This document shows, piece by piece, positions 43,331 through 52,138 of a stretch of DNA of 64,000 nucleotides. The position numbers and the translations under genes were made by a program. The stretch is taken from positions 62,001 to 126,000 of the forward strand of contig CAKSEC010000002.1 in NCBI GenBank assembly GCA_934446355.1, in the 5' to 3' direction. The DNA is from an uncultured Oscillospiraceae bacterium. Its GTDB lineage: Bacteria; Bacillota; Clostridia; Oscillospirales; Ruminococcaceae. Under the pieces are notes generated by a model that searched no databases, was not told the DNA's origin, and worked only from the letters and a program-made list of their open reading frames with translations. Every line of letters begins with the position of its first letter. Position 1 is the first letter of the stretch.

Positions 43331-45135
43331 TATTCAGCTTCGTTGAATGTGAACGTGATGGAGATATTCTCGACCTTTGTTCCGCTGGGGATATTCATTA
43401 TCTGTGCGGTGCAGCCGGTCAGGTCGCCGTCTGCGGTGCGTGCTTCCTTGGAAACGCTGCCGACCCATGCGTTGTAGAGGTTCACTCTTGTGCAGTGGCT
43501 GTCGTCAGAGGCGGTGTATTCCTTGCCGTCAAGCTCATAGGGCGAATTGTTGATGAGTATTTTGTCGATAGTGACGGTGCAGCCGGGGAACAGGTCCTCG
43601 CCGTTTGATATACCCAGCGCAGCGAATGCCACACCGCCCGCAGCGCCGGAGCCGGTGAAGTCAAGACTTACCGTATATGTTCCGGAGCCGGTTATCAGCG
43701 CATTCTTTTCCTTAATGCCCTTGGTCTTGTTGGTGGGGTCGTAGGTATCGCCCACGCTGTAAGCCTTGGTGTAATCTGCGCTCTGATACATTATCCATGC
43801 GATAGCGGAGTCCTCGGAGGGCGGAAGTTCTACGTCCGCCATTGCTTCTGTTTCGGCGGTGGTTCGGGTTTCCTTGATACGCGCTTTGGCTTCTGACTTT
43901 ATGTCGTCAACAGACTTTCCCGCTTCGCTCGACAGTGCGCGCGAACTGAAAAGCTGCGCTAATTCCTCGCTGGAAAGCGTGTTGGTGATACGTTTGTAGA
44001 AATTGCTGCAGTCCCAAAGAACGGGGCAGTAATCATAGAGGTCGCAGTTGTCGAGCAGGTTTGCATAGAACTTGTCTGCGTCCTGCTTTATGCCGCCGTT
44101 TTTCAGCATGACTGCATATTCGCCGATGACCACGCCGTAGCCCTGATCTGAGAACTTGCTCAGCTTCTCGAACAGACCGTTCTGCTCGTCGTAATCACTG
44201 GGCGAACCCCACTGATTAACGCCGTCCGTTCCGCAGTAATCCCACGGCGTGTAGTAATGAACGGAGAGCAGCAGCTTGCTGTCGGCGGTGTCCTCAGGCA
44301 TTTTGAAGCGCTCGTCGCAGGTCTTGGTTATGTCGGTATTATAGCCGGCGATAAGCAGGAAGCGGTCCGCGTTTTTGCCGCCCTGACTTCTGATGAGCTT
44401 CACAAATTCGCTGTTGATGAGGTTCGTGGTTTCATAGCACTCGGATTCGCTCAGCACGCCCTTCGAGCCGGTTATTTCCTTGTCGTTGAGCCTGTCGCCA
44501 AGTTCCTCGTTTGCAGACTCGAATATCAGCTTGTAGGAACGGTCGGCAAAATGCTCGCCCACCTGACTCCACATTGCCTTGTAGATATCCATTGCCTGCG
44601 AGCGCACATTCTCGTCCGCAGAACCGAACATACCCCACCAGCCGCCGTCCCAGTGGTCGTTGATTATTACGTACATATCGGCGTCAAGAGCCCATGTGAC
44701 CACCTCGTCTATGCGGTCCATCAGGCGCTGGTCTATGGTGTAGTCGCCGCTTTCGTAGTTCATGCCGTTCGTCCATGCCACGGGGATACGTATGGTGTCA
44801 AAGCCGGCGGCTTTCATTCCGTTTATCATTTCCTGAGTGGTGCGGGGCTGACCCCAGCCGGTCTCTCCGGACGTCGGGTCCATGCCCATAAGGTACGCTG
44901 CGTGGTTGTAGGCTTCAAGCGTGTTGCCAAGATTGATACCGTTGCCCATTGCCCTGATGACTTCAAGCGAGGTCATGCTGTTGGCTTCCTCAGGGGCAGC
45001 TTGTTCGGTTATGGAACTGTCGGTGCTTTGTCCGCCGACATCTCCGCTTTCGCTGGACGTCGAGCCTGAACAGCCCGTCAGCGCAAGAATGAGCGACAAA
45101 AGCGGGGCGGTCTTTCTGATAAGGTCTAAAATCAT
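43330..45135 (-). CDS. GH5-family endo-glucanase lipoprotein with C-terminal beta-rich domain
   Basis: Secreted cellulase/beta-glucanase anchored as a lipoprotein: signal peptide with lipobox LTGC (Cys near residue 22), then a Ser/Glu linker to about 50. The GH5 barrel (about 52-400) has NGINLGNTLEA and INDHWDGGWW. The acid/base glutamate is in FESANEE (about 210) and the nucleophile in VVIGEYAV (about 339). The last ~170 residues are beta-rich (GTYTVSLDFTGSG onward) and resemble a carbohydrate-binding module; I do not assign a family. GGAGG precedes the ATG. It has 601 residues and would act on beta-glucans outside the cell. Confidence 0.92.
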   Translation of the reverse strand: MILDLIRKTAPLLSLILALTGCSGSTSSESGDVGGQSTDSSITEQAAPEEANSMTSLEVIRAMGNGINLGNTLEAYNHAAYLMGMDPTSGETGWGQPRTTQEMINGMKAAGFDTIRIPVAWTNGMNYESGDYTIDQRLMDRIDEVVTWALDADMYVIINDHWDGGWWGMFGSADENVRSQAMDIYKAMWSQVGEHFADRSYKLIFESANEELGDRLNDKEITGSKGVLSESECYETTNLINSEFVKLIRSQGGKNADRFLLIAGYNTDITKTCDERFKMPEDTADSKLLLSVHYYTPWDYCGTDGVNQWGSPSDYDEQNGLFEKLSKFSDQGYGVVIGEYAVMLKNGGIKQDADKFYANLLDNCDLYDYCPVLWDCSNFYKRITNTLSSEELAQLFSSRALSSEAGKSVDDIKSEAKARIKETRTTAETEAMADVELPPSEDSAIAWIMYQSADYTKAYSVGDTYDPTNKTKGIKEKNALITGSGTYTVSLDFTGSGAAGGVAFAALGISNGEDLFPGCTVTIDKILINNSPYELDGKEYTASDDSHCTRVNLYNAWVGSVSKEARTADGDLTGCTAQIMNIPSGTKVENISITFTFNEAE

Positions 45136-45311
45136 TGGTTACCTCCGGTCATATTTTCTATGTAATCGTTTTACCGAGTAGAATATCTATATTTTATCAC
45201 CGTGTTGCAGTAAAATCAAGCGGTTTTGTGAATAATATTTATGAAAAATCGCCAAATGATAAAATAGTTATATTTTTCGGGAAAGTATTATAAGCGGTCG
45301 GGCTATTACGT

Positions 45312-46169
45312 TCAACGATTCCTCAGGTAATCCGCAAATTCCCGCACGCTTTCCGGAAAATAGGAATTTTGCTTGTGCAGGAGGACTATTTCGGTTTCCA
45401 CGGGGCAGTCCTCTATTTCAGCGCAGCGAACTGACGGCTGATGTATCAGTCCCTGCACGGAAGCCGGAACTATTGCGGCGCCGACTCCTCTTTCCGCAAG
45501 ATCGACCGCTGTGCGGGCGTCGTCGCAAAGACACACGCAGTGCGGCTCAAGTTCCTTTTTCTGAAATTCCTCCATGATTATCGACTCCCACCGGCGGTAG
45601 AGTATCAGCGGCTGCTGGGACAGCTTTTCCATTGTGATCTTTCCGGTGAATACACCGCGGCGGCAGACTACGTTCATCTTTTCCTTGACAAGGCCGTGCA
45701 TTGCAAATTCATTCTCCGGAAACGGAGTGCGCACCAGCGCAGCGTGTATGATATCCCCCCGAAGCTTTTCGATAAGCGAGTAGGTGTTGCTTTCAAAAAT
45801 CTCTATCTTGACCCCGCTGTGGCTTTCGAGGAAGCCGGATATCCATTCTCCCGCACGTGTGCATACCACGGAGGACACCACGCCAATACGGATAGTGTGC
45901 TTTTCTGCGCGCGAGCAGGCTTCAACGTCCTGCAGCAGGGATTCCTCCATTTTTATGAGCGTTATTGCCCTGTTGTAAAGAAGCCTGCCGGTTTCGGTCA
46001 GCCTTATGTGCTTTTGCCCGCGCTCGAACAGCGGGCAGCCCAGTTCCTGTTCAAGCAGCTTCATCTGAGTGCTGAGCGGCGGCTGGGACATATACAGCTT
46101 TTTTGCGGCGGCGCTTATCGTGCCCTCCTCGGCGACGGTTATGAAATACCTGAGTTGTTTTAGATCCAT
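45312..46169 (-). CDS. LysR-family transcriptional regulator
   Basis: LTTR regulator of 285 residues. The N-terminal winged helix-turn-helix (MDLKQLRYFITVAEEGTISA, then AAKKLYMSQPPLSTQMKLLE) is followed by an effector-binding domain (about 90-285). The start at 46169 is used because GGAGG lies just upstream of it; a codon four residues earlier is in frame. It is divergent from the ABC exporter pair, so it may control those genes. The effector is unknown. Confidence 0.92.
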   Translation of the reverse strand: MDLKQLRYFITVAEEGTISAAAKKLYMSQPPLSTQMKLLEQELGCPLFERGQKHIRLTETGRLLYNRAITLIKMEESLLQDVEACSRAEKHTIRIGVVSSVVCTRAGEWISGFLESHSGVKIEIFESNTYSLIEKLRGDIIHAALVRTPFPENEFAMHGLVKEKMNVVCRRGVFTGKITMEKLSQQPLILYRRWESIIMEEFQKKELEPHCVCLCDDARTAVDLAERGVGAAIVPASVQGLIHQPSVRCAEIEDCPVETEIVLLHKQNSYFPESVREFADYLRNR

Positions 46170-46299
46170 GGTGTCCTCCATACTGAAGCGATATCGGGAG
46201 CATACGAAAAATGTATAGAAAAAATGCTTGCTATATCTTCAAAATATCCTTACTTTATGATATACTATTTATTGATATTTGTCAATAAACAAAAATAAC

Positions 46300-46320
46300 A
46301 GACTGTCGATAAACCCCTAT
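46300..46320 (+). repeat. Relic of the palindromic repeat, 5' end only, in the ABC exporter leader
   Basis: AGACTGTCGATAAACCCCTA matches the subfamily A terminus, but the sequence then departs (CGGCACGAGG) and leads into the ribosome-binding site of the ABC exporter. No hairpin or 3' end remains. Confidence 0.7.
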
Positions 46321-46347
46321 CGGCACGAGGAAGGGAAGGTAATAAAC

Positions 46348-48066
46348 TTGTTCAAGCTTCTTGTTCACATCAAAAGCTACAAGAAAGAATGTATTTTCGG
46401 ACCGCTGTTCAAGCTGCTGGAAGCGCTTCTGGAACTGTTCGTTCCGCTGGTCATAGCTTCGATAATCGACGACGGCATAGCGAACGGAAATAAGGGATAT
46501 GTCATCGGAATGACCGCACTGCTTGTCGGACTGGGCGCAGTCGGCCTTGCGTTCTCGATAACGGCGCAGTATTTTGCGGCAAAGGCTGCGGTGGGCTTCT
46601 CAACTAAGGTGAAGCACGAGCTGTTCCGCCATATCGAAAGCCTTTCATGGTCGGAGATAGACCATGTTGGTACGTCTACGCTGATCACCAGAATGACAAG
46701 TGACATGAACCAGATACAGTCCGGCGTAAACATGACGCTGCGCCTGCTGCTGCGTTCGCCGTTCGTGGTATTCGGCGCAATGATAATGGCGTTCACCATC
46801 AATATTCAGGCTGCGCTGATATTTGCGGCGGCAATACCGGTGCTTTCTGTGGTGATCTTCGGCATAATGCTGTGGTGCATTCCGCTGTATAAAAAGGTCC
46901 AGCAGCGGCTTGACAGAGTGCTTGGGATAACCCGTGAGAATCTCACCGGCGTGAGGGTCGTTCGTGCATTCTGCAAGGAGGACGAGGAAATAAGCGAGTT
47001 CACCCGCAGCAACGAGGAACTCACCACAGGTCAGAAATTTGTCGGCAGAATATCTGCGCTGATGAACCCGCTGACCTATGTCATAATCAATCTGGCGATA
47101 ATCTGGCTCATTCAGACGGGTGCGGTGCAGGTAAACGCAGGCGACCTTTCTCAGGGCGACGTAGTTGCTCTGTACAACTATATGTCGCAGATACTCGTCG
47201 AACTGATAAAACTTGCGAACCTCATCATAAGCCTTACTAAATCCGTTGCCTGCGGAAACCGTGTGCAGGCTCTGTTCGACATACGTTCCTCGCAGACTGT
47301 TCAGCAGGACGAGGGGAACGGCGATACTCAGTACGCAGTGGAGTTCCGCAATGTATCGCTGAGATACAAGGACGCCGGCGACGATTCGCTGACCGGAATG
47401 AATATAACGGTAAAGCCGGGCGAAACGGTGGGCATAATCGGCGGTACCGGCTCAGGCAAATCCTCGCTTGTGAACCTGATACCTAGATTCTATGACGCCA
47501 CAGGCGGCGATGTATTCGTGAACGGCAAGAACGTCAACAGCTACGATATCGAGGAACTTCGCGGCATGATAGGCGTAGTGCCGCAGAAAGCCGTGCTGTT
47601 CAAGGGCTCGATAAGGGAGAATATGCAGTGGGGCAAAAAGGACGCCACGGACGCCGAGATACTTGCCGCAGCGAAAACAGCGCAGGCGGCCGACGTTATC
47701 GAGGGCAAGGGCGGACTTGATTTCGAGATAGAGCAGGGCGGCAGGAACCTGTCGGGAGGACAGCGGCAGAGGTTCACGATAGCACGTGCGCTGGTCAGAA
47801 AGCCGGGAATACTGATACTTGACGACAGCGCTTCTGCATTGGACTTTGCGACAGACGCCGCACTGAGAAAGGCTATCCGTGAGATGGACAGCAGCCCGAC
47901 AGTGTTCATCGTGTCGCAGCGTACTTCGTCGATACAGCACGCTGACAAGATAGTGGTGCTTGACGACGGAAAGATAGCCGGCATAGGAAAGCATGACGAA
48001 CTGCTTGAAAGCTGTCCGGTATACAGCGAGATCTATAATTCCCAGTTCAAGAAGGAGGCGGTCTGA
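46348..48066 (+). CDS. ABC exporter, half-transporter with degenerate ATPase site
   Basis: Membrane domain (about residues 1-300, six helices) fused to an ATPase domain. I start at TTG 46348 because AGGAAGGGAAGG precedes it and the peptide begins MFKLLVHIKSYKKE like relatives; upstream in-frame sequence is repeat relic. Walker A is GGTGSGKSS and the signature LSGGQRQRF. Walker B reads LILDDSASALD, with Asp in place of the catalytic Glu, as in the degenerate half of heterodimeric exporters. The partner gene follows directly. The product has 572 residues; drug or peptide export is likely, substrate unknown. Confidence 0.92.
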   Translation: MFKLLVHIKSYKKECIFGPLFKLLEALLELFVPLVIASIIDDGIANGNKGYVIGMTALLVGLGAVGLAFSITAQYFAAKAAVGFSTKVKHELFRHIESLSWSEIDHVGTSTLITRMTSDMNQIQSGVNMTLRLLLRSPFVVFGAMIMAFTINIQAALIFAAAIPVLSVVIFGIMLWCIPLYKKVQQRLDRVLGITRENLTGVRVVRAFCKEDEEISEFTRSNEELTTGQKFVGRISALMNPLTYVIINLAIIWLIQTGAVQVNAGDLSQGDVVALYNYMSQILVELIKLANLIISLTKSVACGNRVQALFDIRSSQTVQQDEGNGDTQYAVEFRNVSLRYKDAGDDSLTGMNITVKPGETVGIIGGTGSGKSSLVNLIPRFYDATGGDVFVNGKNVNSYDIEELRGMIGVVPQKAVLFKGSIRENMQWGKKDATDAEILAAAKTAQAADVIEGKGGLDFEIEQGGRNLSGGQRQRFTIARALVRKPGILILDDSASALDFATDAALRKAIREMDSSPTVFIVSQRTSSIQHADKIVVLDDGKIAGIGKHDELLESCPVYSEIYNSQFKKEAV

Positions 48067-49836
48067 ATGGCACAGAAAAAGAATACCGCCCAGAAAGGCA
48101 CGCTGAAAAAGGTGCTGAAATATGTGAGCCGGCACGGCTTCTTCATGGTGATGTCGGTGATACTGGCGGCTGCTGTGGTGGCGCTTACGCTGTATGCGCC
48201 TATCCTCATCGGCGACGCGATCGACCTCATTGTCGGAAAGGGCGAGGTAGACCTCGATGGAATAGCGCATATTCTCGTCAAGACGGCTGTGGTAATAGGC
48301 ATCACGGCATTGCTGCAGTGGCTCATGAATACCATCAACAACCGCATAACCTACCACGTTGTGAGGGATATCCGCAACGAGGCGTTCCGCAGAATAGAGA
48401 TACTGCCGCTGAAATATATCGACTCGCACCCGTCGGGCGATATCGTGAACCGTGTCATAGCTGACGCAGACCAGTTCGCAGACGGTCTGCTGATGGGTTT
48501 TACGCAGCTCTTTACGGGCGTGGTCACGATACTTGGCACGCTTTTCTTCCTGTTTGCGATAAGCTGGCAGATAGCACTTGTGGTGGTTCTTGTTACTCCG
48601 CTGTCGCTGTTCATTGCGAAATTTATTGCAGGGCGCACATACAGAATGTTCCACCTGCAGTCTGAAACAAGAGGACAGCAGACTGCATTTATTGACGAGA
48701 TGATAGGCAATCAGAAAGTCGTGCAGGCATTCTCGCATGAGGAAGAAGCTCTGCGTGAGTTTGACAAGATAAACGACCGCCTTGCCGACTGCTCGCTGAA
48801 AGCCACGTTCTATTCCTCGCTGACCAACCCCACGACCAGATTCGTCAACAGCGTGGTCTATGCGGGAGTGGCACTGTCCGGTGCGCTGATATGTATTGCT
48901 ACCGCAGGTACGGCGGCGCCGTTCACCATCGGTCAGCTTTCCTGCTGCCTGTCCTATTCCAACCAGTACACCAAGCCGTTCAACGAGATTTCCGGAGTTG
49001 TGACGGAACTGCAGAATGCGCTGGCGTGCGCTTCGAGAATATTCGAGCTTATCGAGGAAGAACCGCAGGTTAGCGAGCCTGAGAACGCCGAGGTACTGAC
49101 CGGCGTAAATGGCAGCGTAGAACTTAAGAACGTGTCATTCTCTTATACCCCGGACAGAAAGCTGATAGAGGGGCTTGACCTTTCCGTGAAGCCGGGTCAG
49201 CGTATTGCAATAGTAGGACCTACCGGCTGTGGAAAGACCACGATGATAAATCTGCTCATGCGGTTCTATGACGTGGACGGCGGCTCGATATGCGTCGAGG
49301 GCAGCGATATCCGCAATGTGACCCGCCGCAGCCTGCGCAGCAGCTATGGAATGGTTCTTCAGGAAACATGGCTGAAATCCGGCACGATACGTGATAATAT
49401 AGTCATGGGCAAGCCGGACGCCACAGACGACGAGGTAATAGCCGCAGCAAAGGCTGCTCATGCGCATAGCTTTATAAAAAGGCTGCCGCAGGGCTATGAC
49501 ACGGTGATAACCGAGGACGGCGGAAGCCTGTCGCAGGGTCAGAAGCAGCTTCTGTGTATCACACGAGTAATGCTCTGCCTGCCGCCTATGCTGATACTTG
49601 ACGAAGCGACTTCCTCAATAGACACACGCACCGAGATAAAGATTCAGGATTCATTCGCACGCATGATGAAAGGCAGGACAAGCTTCATTGTTGCACATAG
49701 GCTTTCCACGATACGTGAAGCAGACGTTATCCTTGTAATGAAGGACGGTCACATCATCGAGCAGGGAAATCACGAGCAGCTTTTAGCCAAAAACGGATTT
49801 TATGCGAAGCTGTACAACAGCCAATTCGCAGCTTAG
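48067..49836 (+). CDS. ABC exporter, catalytically complete half-transporter
   Basis: Second half of the heterodimeric exporter, 589 residues, starting on the base after the partner's stop. Six membrane helices occupy about residues 25-330. The ATPase has Walker A GPTGCGKTT, signature LSQGQKQ, and a canonical Walker B LILDEATSSID with catalytic Glu. LysR, divergent from the pair, is the candidate regulator. After the stop there is a subfamily B repeat and then a strong terminator hairpin. Confidence 0.94.
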   Translation: MAQKKNTAQKGTLKKVLKYVSRHGFFMVMSVILAAAVVALTLYAPILIGDAIDLIVGKGEVDLDGIAHILVKTAVVIGITALLQWLMNTINNRITYHVVRDIRNEAFRRIEILPLKYIDSHPSGDIVNRVIADADQFADGLLMGFTQLFTGVVTILGTLFFLFAISWQIALVVVLVTPLSLFIAKFIAGRTYRMFHLQSETRGQQTAFIDEMIGNQKVVQAFSHEEEALREFDKINDRLADCSLKATFYSSLTNPTTRFVNSVVYAGVALSGALICIATAGTAAPFTIGQLSCCLSYSNQYTKPFNEISGVVTELQNALACASRIFELIEEEPQVSEPENAEVLTGVNGSVELKNVSFSYTPDRKLIEGLDLSVKPGQRIAIVGPTGCGKTTMINLLMRFYDVDGGSICVEGSDIRNVTRRSLRSSYGMVLQETWLKSGTIRDNIVMGKPDATDDEVIAAAKAAHAHSFIKRLPQGYDTVITEDGGSLSQGQKQLLCITRVMLCLPPMLILDEATSSIDTRTEIKIQDSFARMMKGRTSFIVAHRLSTIREADVILVMKDGHIIEQGNHEQLLAKNGFYAKLYNSQFAA

Positions 49837-49844
49837 TGAAAGAC

Positions 49845-49974
49845 CTGCGTGTTGAAAAAGTAGCTTCTTCAGGGTGGCGAGAAAGGTGCAGATGCTAGGA
49901 AACGGCATTTCGGCTAGGCTTTGTGCCTGCCGAAATGCCGTTGACGACGCAGATGTGCCTTTATCGACAGCCTG
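49845..49974 (-). mobile_element. MITE-like palindromic element, long form (subfamily B), after ptsI and the ABC exporter
   Basis: A 130-bp copy in minus orientation, nearly identical to the copy at 54344 (same AACGGCATTTCGGC arms and ACAAA loop). The right terminus is the complement of CAGGCTGTCGATAAAGG; the left is a mutated CTGCGTGTTGAAAAAG. No target duplication is visible. It abuts the terminator at 49975. Confidence 0.8.
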
Positions 49975-50003
49975 GTGGGGGAAAACGAAAAGTTTTCCCC
50001 CAC
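49975..50003. terminator. Bidirectional terminator between ABC exporter and ptsI
   Basis: Perfect 12-bp stem (GTGGGGGAAAAC with GTTTTCCCCCAC), GAAAA loop, between convergent genes. A/T-rich sequence follows on the plus side. Confidence 0.75.
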
Positions 50004-50009
50004 ATAAAT

Positions 50010-51644
50010 TTATTCGGAAAGGTCAAGATTCCTCACCTTATCACGCACTTTAAGGACGAACGGCGGCGATACCGAAAGTTCGTCTATCCCCATTCGCAGG
50101 AACGCTTCCGTAAGCGTGGTATCCGCTGCGAGTTCGCCGCAAATGCCTATCCATTTGCCGTGCCTGTGCGCATTCTCTGCGGACAGCTCTATCAGCCGCA
50201 GCACAGCTTCATGGTGCGGGTCGCAGAACCGCTCAAGCTGCGGATTCTGGCGGTCGCACGCTAAGGTATACTGCGTGAGGTCGTTCGTTCCAACGCTGAA
50301 AAAATCCACCATAGGTGCGAGCCTGTCGCTGATCAACGCAGCAGCGGGCGTTTCTATCATTATGCCAAGTTCCACCTCGGTGGAGTACTCAACGCTCTCT
50401 GCGGTCAGTTCGTCCCTGACCTGACGGCACAGCGACAGTATTTCTTCTACCTCGTCGGTGCTCGTTATCATCGGGAACATGATACCAAGCTTCCCGTATA
50501 CCGAAGCACGGTAGAGCGCCCTCAGCTGGGTCACGAATATCTCCCTGCGGGTAAGGCACAGCCTTATCGCACGCAGTCCCATTGCGGGGTTGTCCTCCTT
50601 TTCAAGGTGGAAATAGTCCGCCTGCTTGTCTGCGCCGATATCCAGCGTGCGAATTATTACCTTTTTGCCCGCCATGCTTTCAAGCACACGCTTGTACGCC
50701 TTGAATTGCTCCTCCTCAGTGGGGAAGCTGTTTCTTTCAAGGTACAGAAACTCGCTCCTGAAAAGCCCTATGCCGCCTGCGTCGTTCAGCAGAACTGCGC
50801 CGATATTGTCAACGCTGCCGATGTTTGCGTAAATGTTGATATGCCTGCCGTCCAGCGTGACGTTTTCCTTGCCCCTGAGCTTTTGCAGCAGGGCTTTCTT
50901 TTCTGCGTCCTCCTGCTGCTTCCTGCGGTATCGTGTAAGCGTTTCCTCGTCTGGGTCGATGATGAATATTCCCGCCGAACCGTCCGCAACAGCCGTGTCG
51001 CCGTCCTTTATCACGCTCAGAAATTCCTCGCCTGCGCCGATTATGGCAGGAATATTCATGCTGCGTGCAAGTATCGCAGTGTGCGAGTTAGTCGAGCCGT
51101 GCGCCGTGACAAAGGCTAGCACGCTGTCCTTGTTCAGGGTGACTGTTTCGCTTGGTGCAAGGTCGTCTGCGCAGATTATCACCTTTTCGCCGGAAAGCGT
51201 GCTGCTGCCCTCGCCGCCGTTAAGGCAGCCTATAAGGCGGTTGGAGATATCACGCACATCTGCCGAGCGCGCCTGCATATAGCTGTCGTCCATTGCTGCG
51301 AACATTTCTGCAAAAATATCCGCAGTGACTGCGACTGCATATTCCGCATTCACGCCCTCGCTGTTTATCTTCTCGGTGATAGAGTCGTTGTAGTCCTCGT
51401 CGTCGAGCATCATCATGTGTATTTCAAATATCTGCGCATTTGCCTCGCCGACCTCTTTGAGCGCCTTTTCGTATATTTGGCGAAGCTGGGCTGCGGCAGC
51501 CTGCTTTGCGGCGTTCAGCCTGTCTATCTCAGCCTGCGGGTCGTCCACCTTTGTGCGCCGAACCTGTATGTCCTGCCGCCTGAATACAGCCACCCTGCCT
51601 ATTGCGACGGCACTGCACACGCCTTTTCCGCTATATCGTTTCAT
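50010..51644 (-). CDS. ptsI: PTS enzyme I (phosphoenolpyruvate-protein phosphotransferase)
   Basis: General cytoplasmic PTS enzyme that takes phosphate from PEP and passes it to HPr. The 544-residue protein has the HPr-binding N-terminal domain, the phosphohistidine motif HGSTNSHTAILARS (near residue 185) and the PEP/Mg-binding C-terminal barrel (RTLDIGADKQADYF, GTNDLTQYTLACDR, CGELAAD). It is at the short end for the family. HPr is upstream on the same strand with a repeat copy between them. A GC-rich hairpin (51664-51696) lies in its leader. Confidence 0.96.
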   Translation of the reverse strand: MKRYSGKGVCSAVAIGRVAVFRRQDIQVRRTKVDDPQAEIDRLNAAKQAAAAQLRQIYEKALKEVGEANAQIFEIHMMMLDDEDYNDSITEKINSEGVNAEYAVAVTADIFAEMFAAMDDSYMQARSADVRDISNRLIGCLNGGEGSSTLSGEKVIICADDLAPSETVTLNKDSVLAFVTAHGSTNSHTAILARSMNIPAIIGAGEEFLSVIKDGDTAVADGSAGIFIIDPDEETLTRYRRKQQEDAEKKALLQKLRGKENVTLDGRHINIYANIGSVDNIGAVLLNDAGGIGLFRSEFLYLERNSFPTEEEQFKAYKRVLESMAGKKVIIRTLDIGADKQADYFHLEKEDNPAMGLRAIRLCLTRREIFVTQLRALYRASVYGKLGIMFPMITSTDEVEEILSLCRQVRDELTAESVEYSTEVELGIMIETPAAALISDRLAPMVDFFSVGTNDLTQYTLACDRQNPQLERFCDPHHEAVLRLIELSAENAHRHGKWIGICGELAADTTLTEAFLRMGIDELSVSPPFVLKVRDKVRNLDLSE

Positions 51645-51663
51645 TATTACACCGCCTTATCGT

Positions 51664-51696
51664 CCGCCGTCCCCACAAATTTCGAGGGGACGGCGG
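51664..51696 (-). promoter_or_regulatory. GC-rich hairpin in the ptsI leader
   Basis: Eleven-bp perfect stem (CCGCCGTCCCC with GGGGACGGCGG), about 20 bases before the ptsI start. There is no U-run on the sense strand, so it is more likely an RNA stability or processing structure than a terminator. Confidence 0.5.
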
Positions 51697-51739
51697 TGTC
51701 ATATTTAAGACACGTCACATATTTAATTTGATGTCTATA

Positions 51740-51869
51740 AAGCCTGTTGAAAAAAGTATATATCAAGACTGGCGAGAAGCCCTCAGATTCTAGGGACCAA
51801 CCTAGCGACTAGGCTTTGTGCCTGTCGTTAGGTTGGTGACGACGAAGATGAGGGTTTATCGCCAGTCTT
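51740..51869 (-). repeat. Palindromic repeat, subfamily A long form, between ptsH and ptsI
   Basis: In minus orientation. The core (51766-51868) has AGACTGGCGATAAACCC at the right and the AGACTGGCGAGAAGCCC end at the left. A distal AAGCCTGTTGAAAAAAG extends it to 130 bp. The arms are CCAACCTAACGAC and a partner with one A-C mismatch; they resemble those of the galE copy. Its right end overlaps the ptsH stop codon. Confidence 0.85.
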
Positions 51870-52126
51870 TACAGATTATCTTCAAAGAACTTTATCATTG
51901 CCCTTTCCGAGGCTTCCTCATCGCCGCCGCTGACGGTTATCGTGAGCGTATCCCCGCATTTTGCGCCAAGTCCCATTACTGCGAGAAGCTTAGCGGCGTC
52001 GGCGGTCTTTTCGCCCTTTGTTATGGTTATTGTGCTGTCGAGAGCCTTTGCGGCTTTTGCAAGCTGCCCTGCGGGTCTGGCGTGAATGCCGAGTTTGTCT
52101 GTTATCGTGTAGGTGAATGTTTTCAT
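51869..52126 (-). CDS. ptsH: PTS phosphocarrier protein HPr
   Basis: An 85-residue cytoplasmic carrier passing phosphate from enzyme I to EIIA. The active histidine is His15 in KLGIHARPAG. Residue 46, a serine in classical Bacillus and E. coli HPr and the target of HPr kinase, is lysine here (ADAAKLLAVMG), so Ser46-based carbon catabolite control is not possible with this protein. It lies between the EIICBA and EI genes on the same strand. AAGGATAA precedes the start. Confidence 0.95.
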   Translation of the reverse strand: MKTFTYTITDKLGIHARPAGQLAKAAKALDSTITITKGEKTADAAKLLAVMGLGAKCGDTLTITVSGGDEEASERAMIKFFEDNL

Positions 52127-52138
52127 CTGCTTATCCTT

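Noticed and set aside
46279..46347. N-terminal extension of the ABC exporter from a TTG at 46279
   Set aside because: The extension translates a truncated repeat and the ribosome-binding site itself; TTG 46348 has proper spacing and a family-like N-terminus.
47452..48738. A 428-codon minus-strand frame across the ABC exporter
   Set aside because: It lies wholly opposite clear ABC transporter domains and shows no recognisable protein features.
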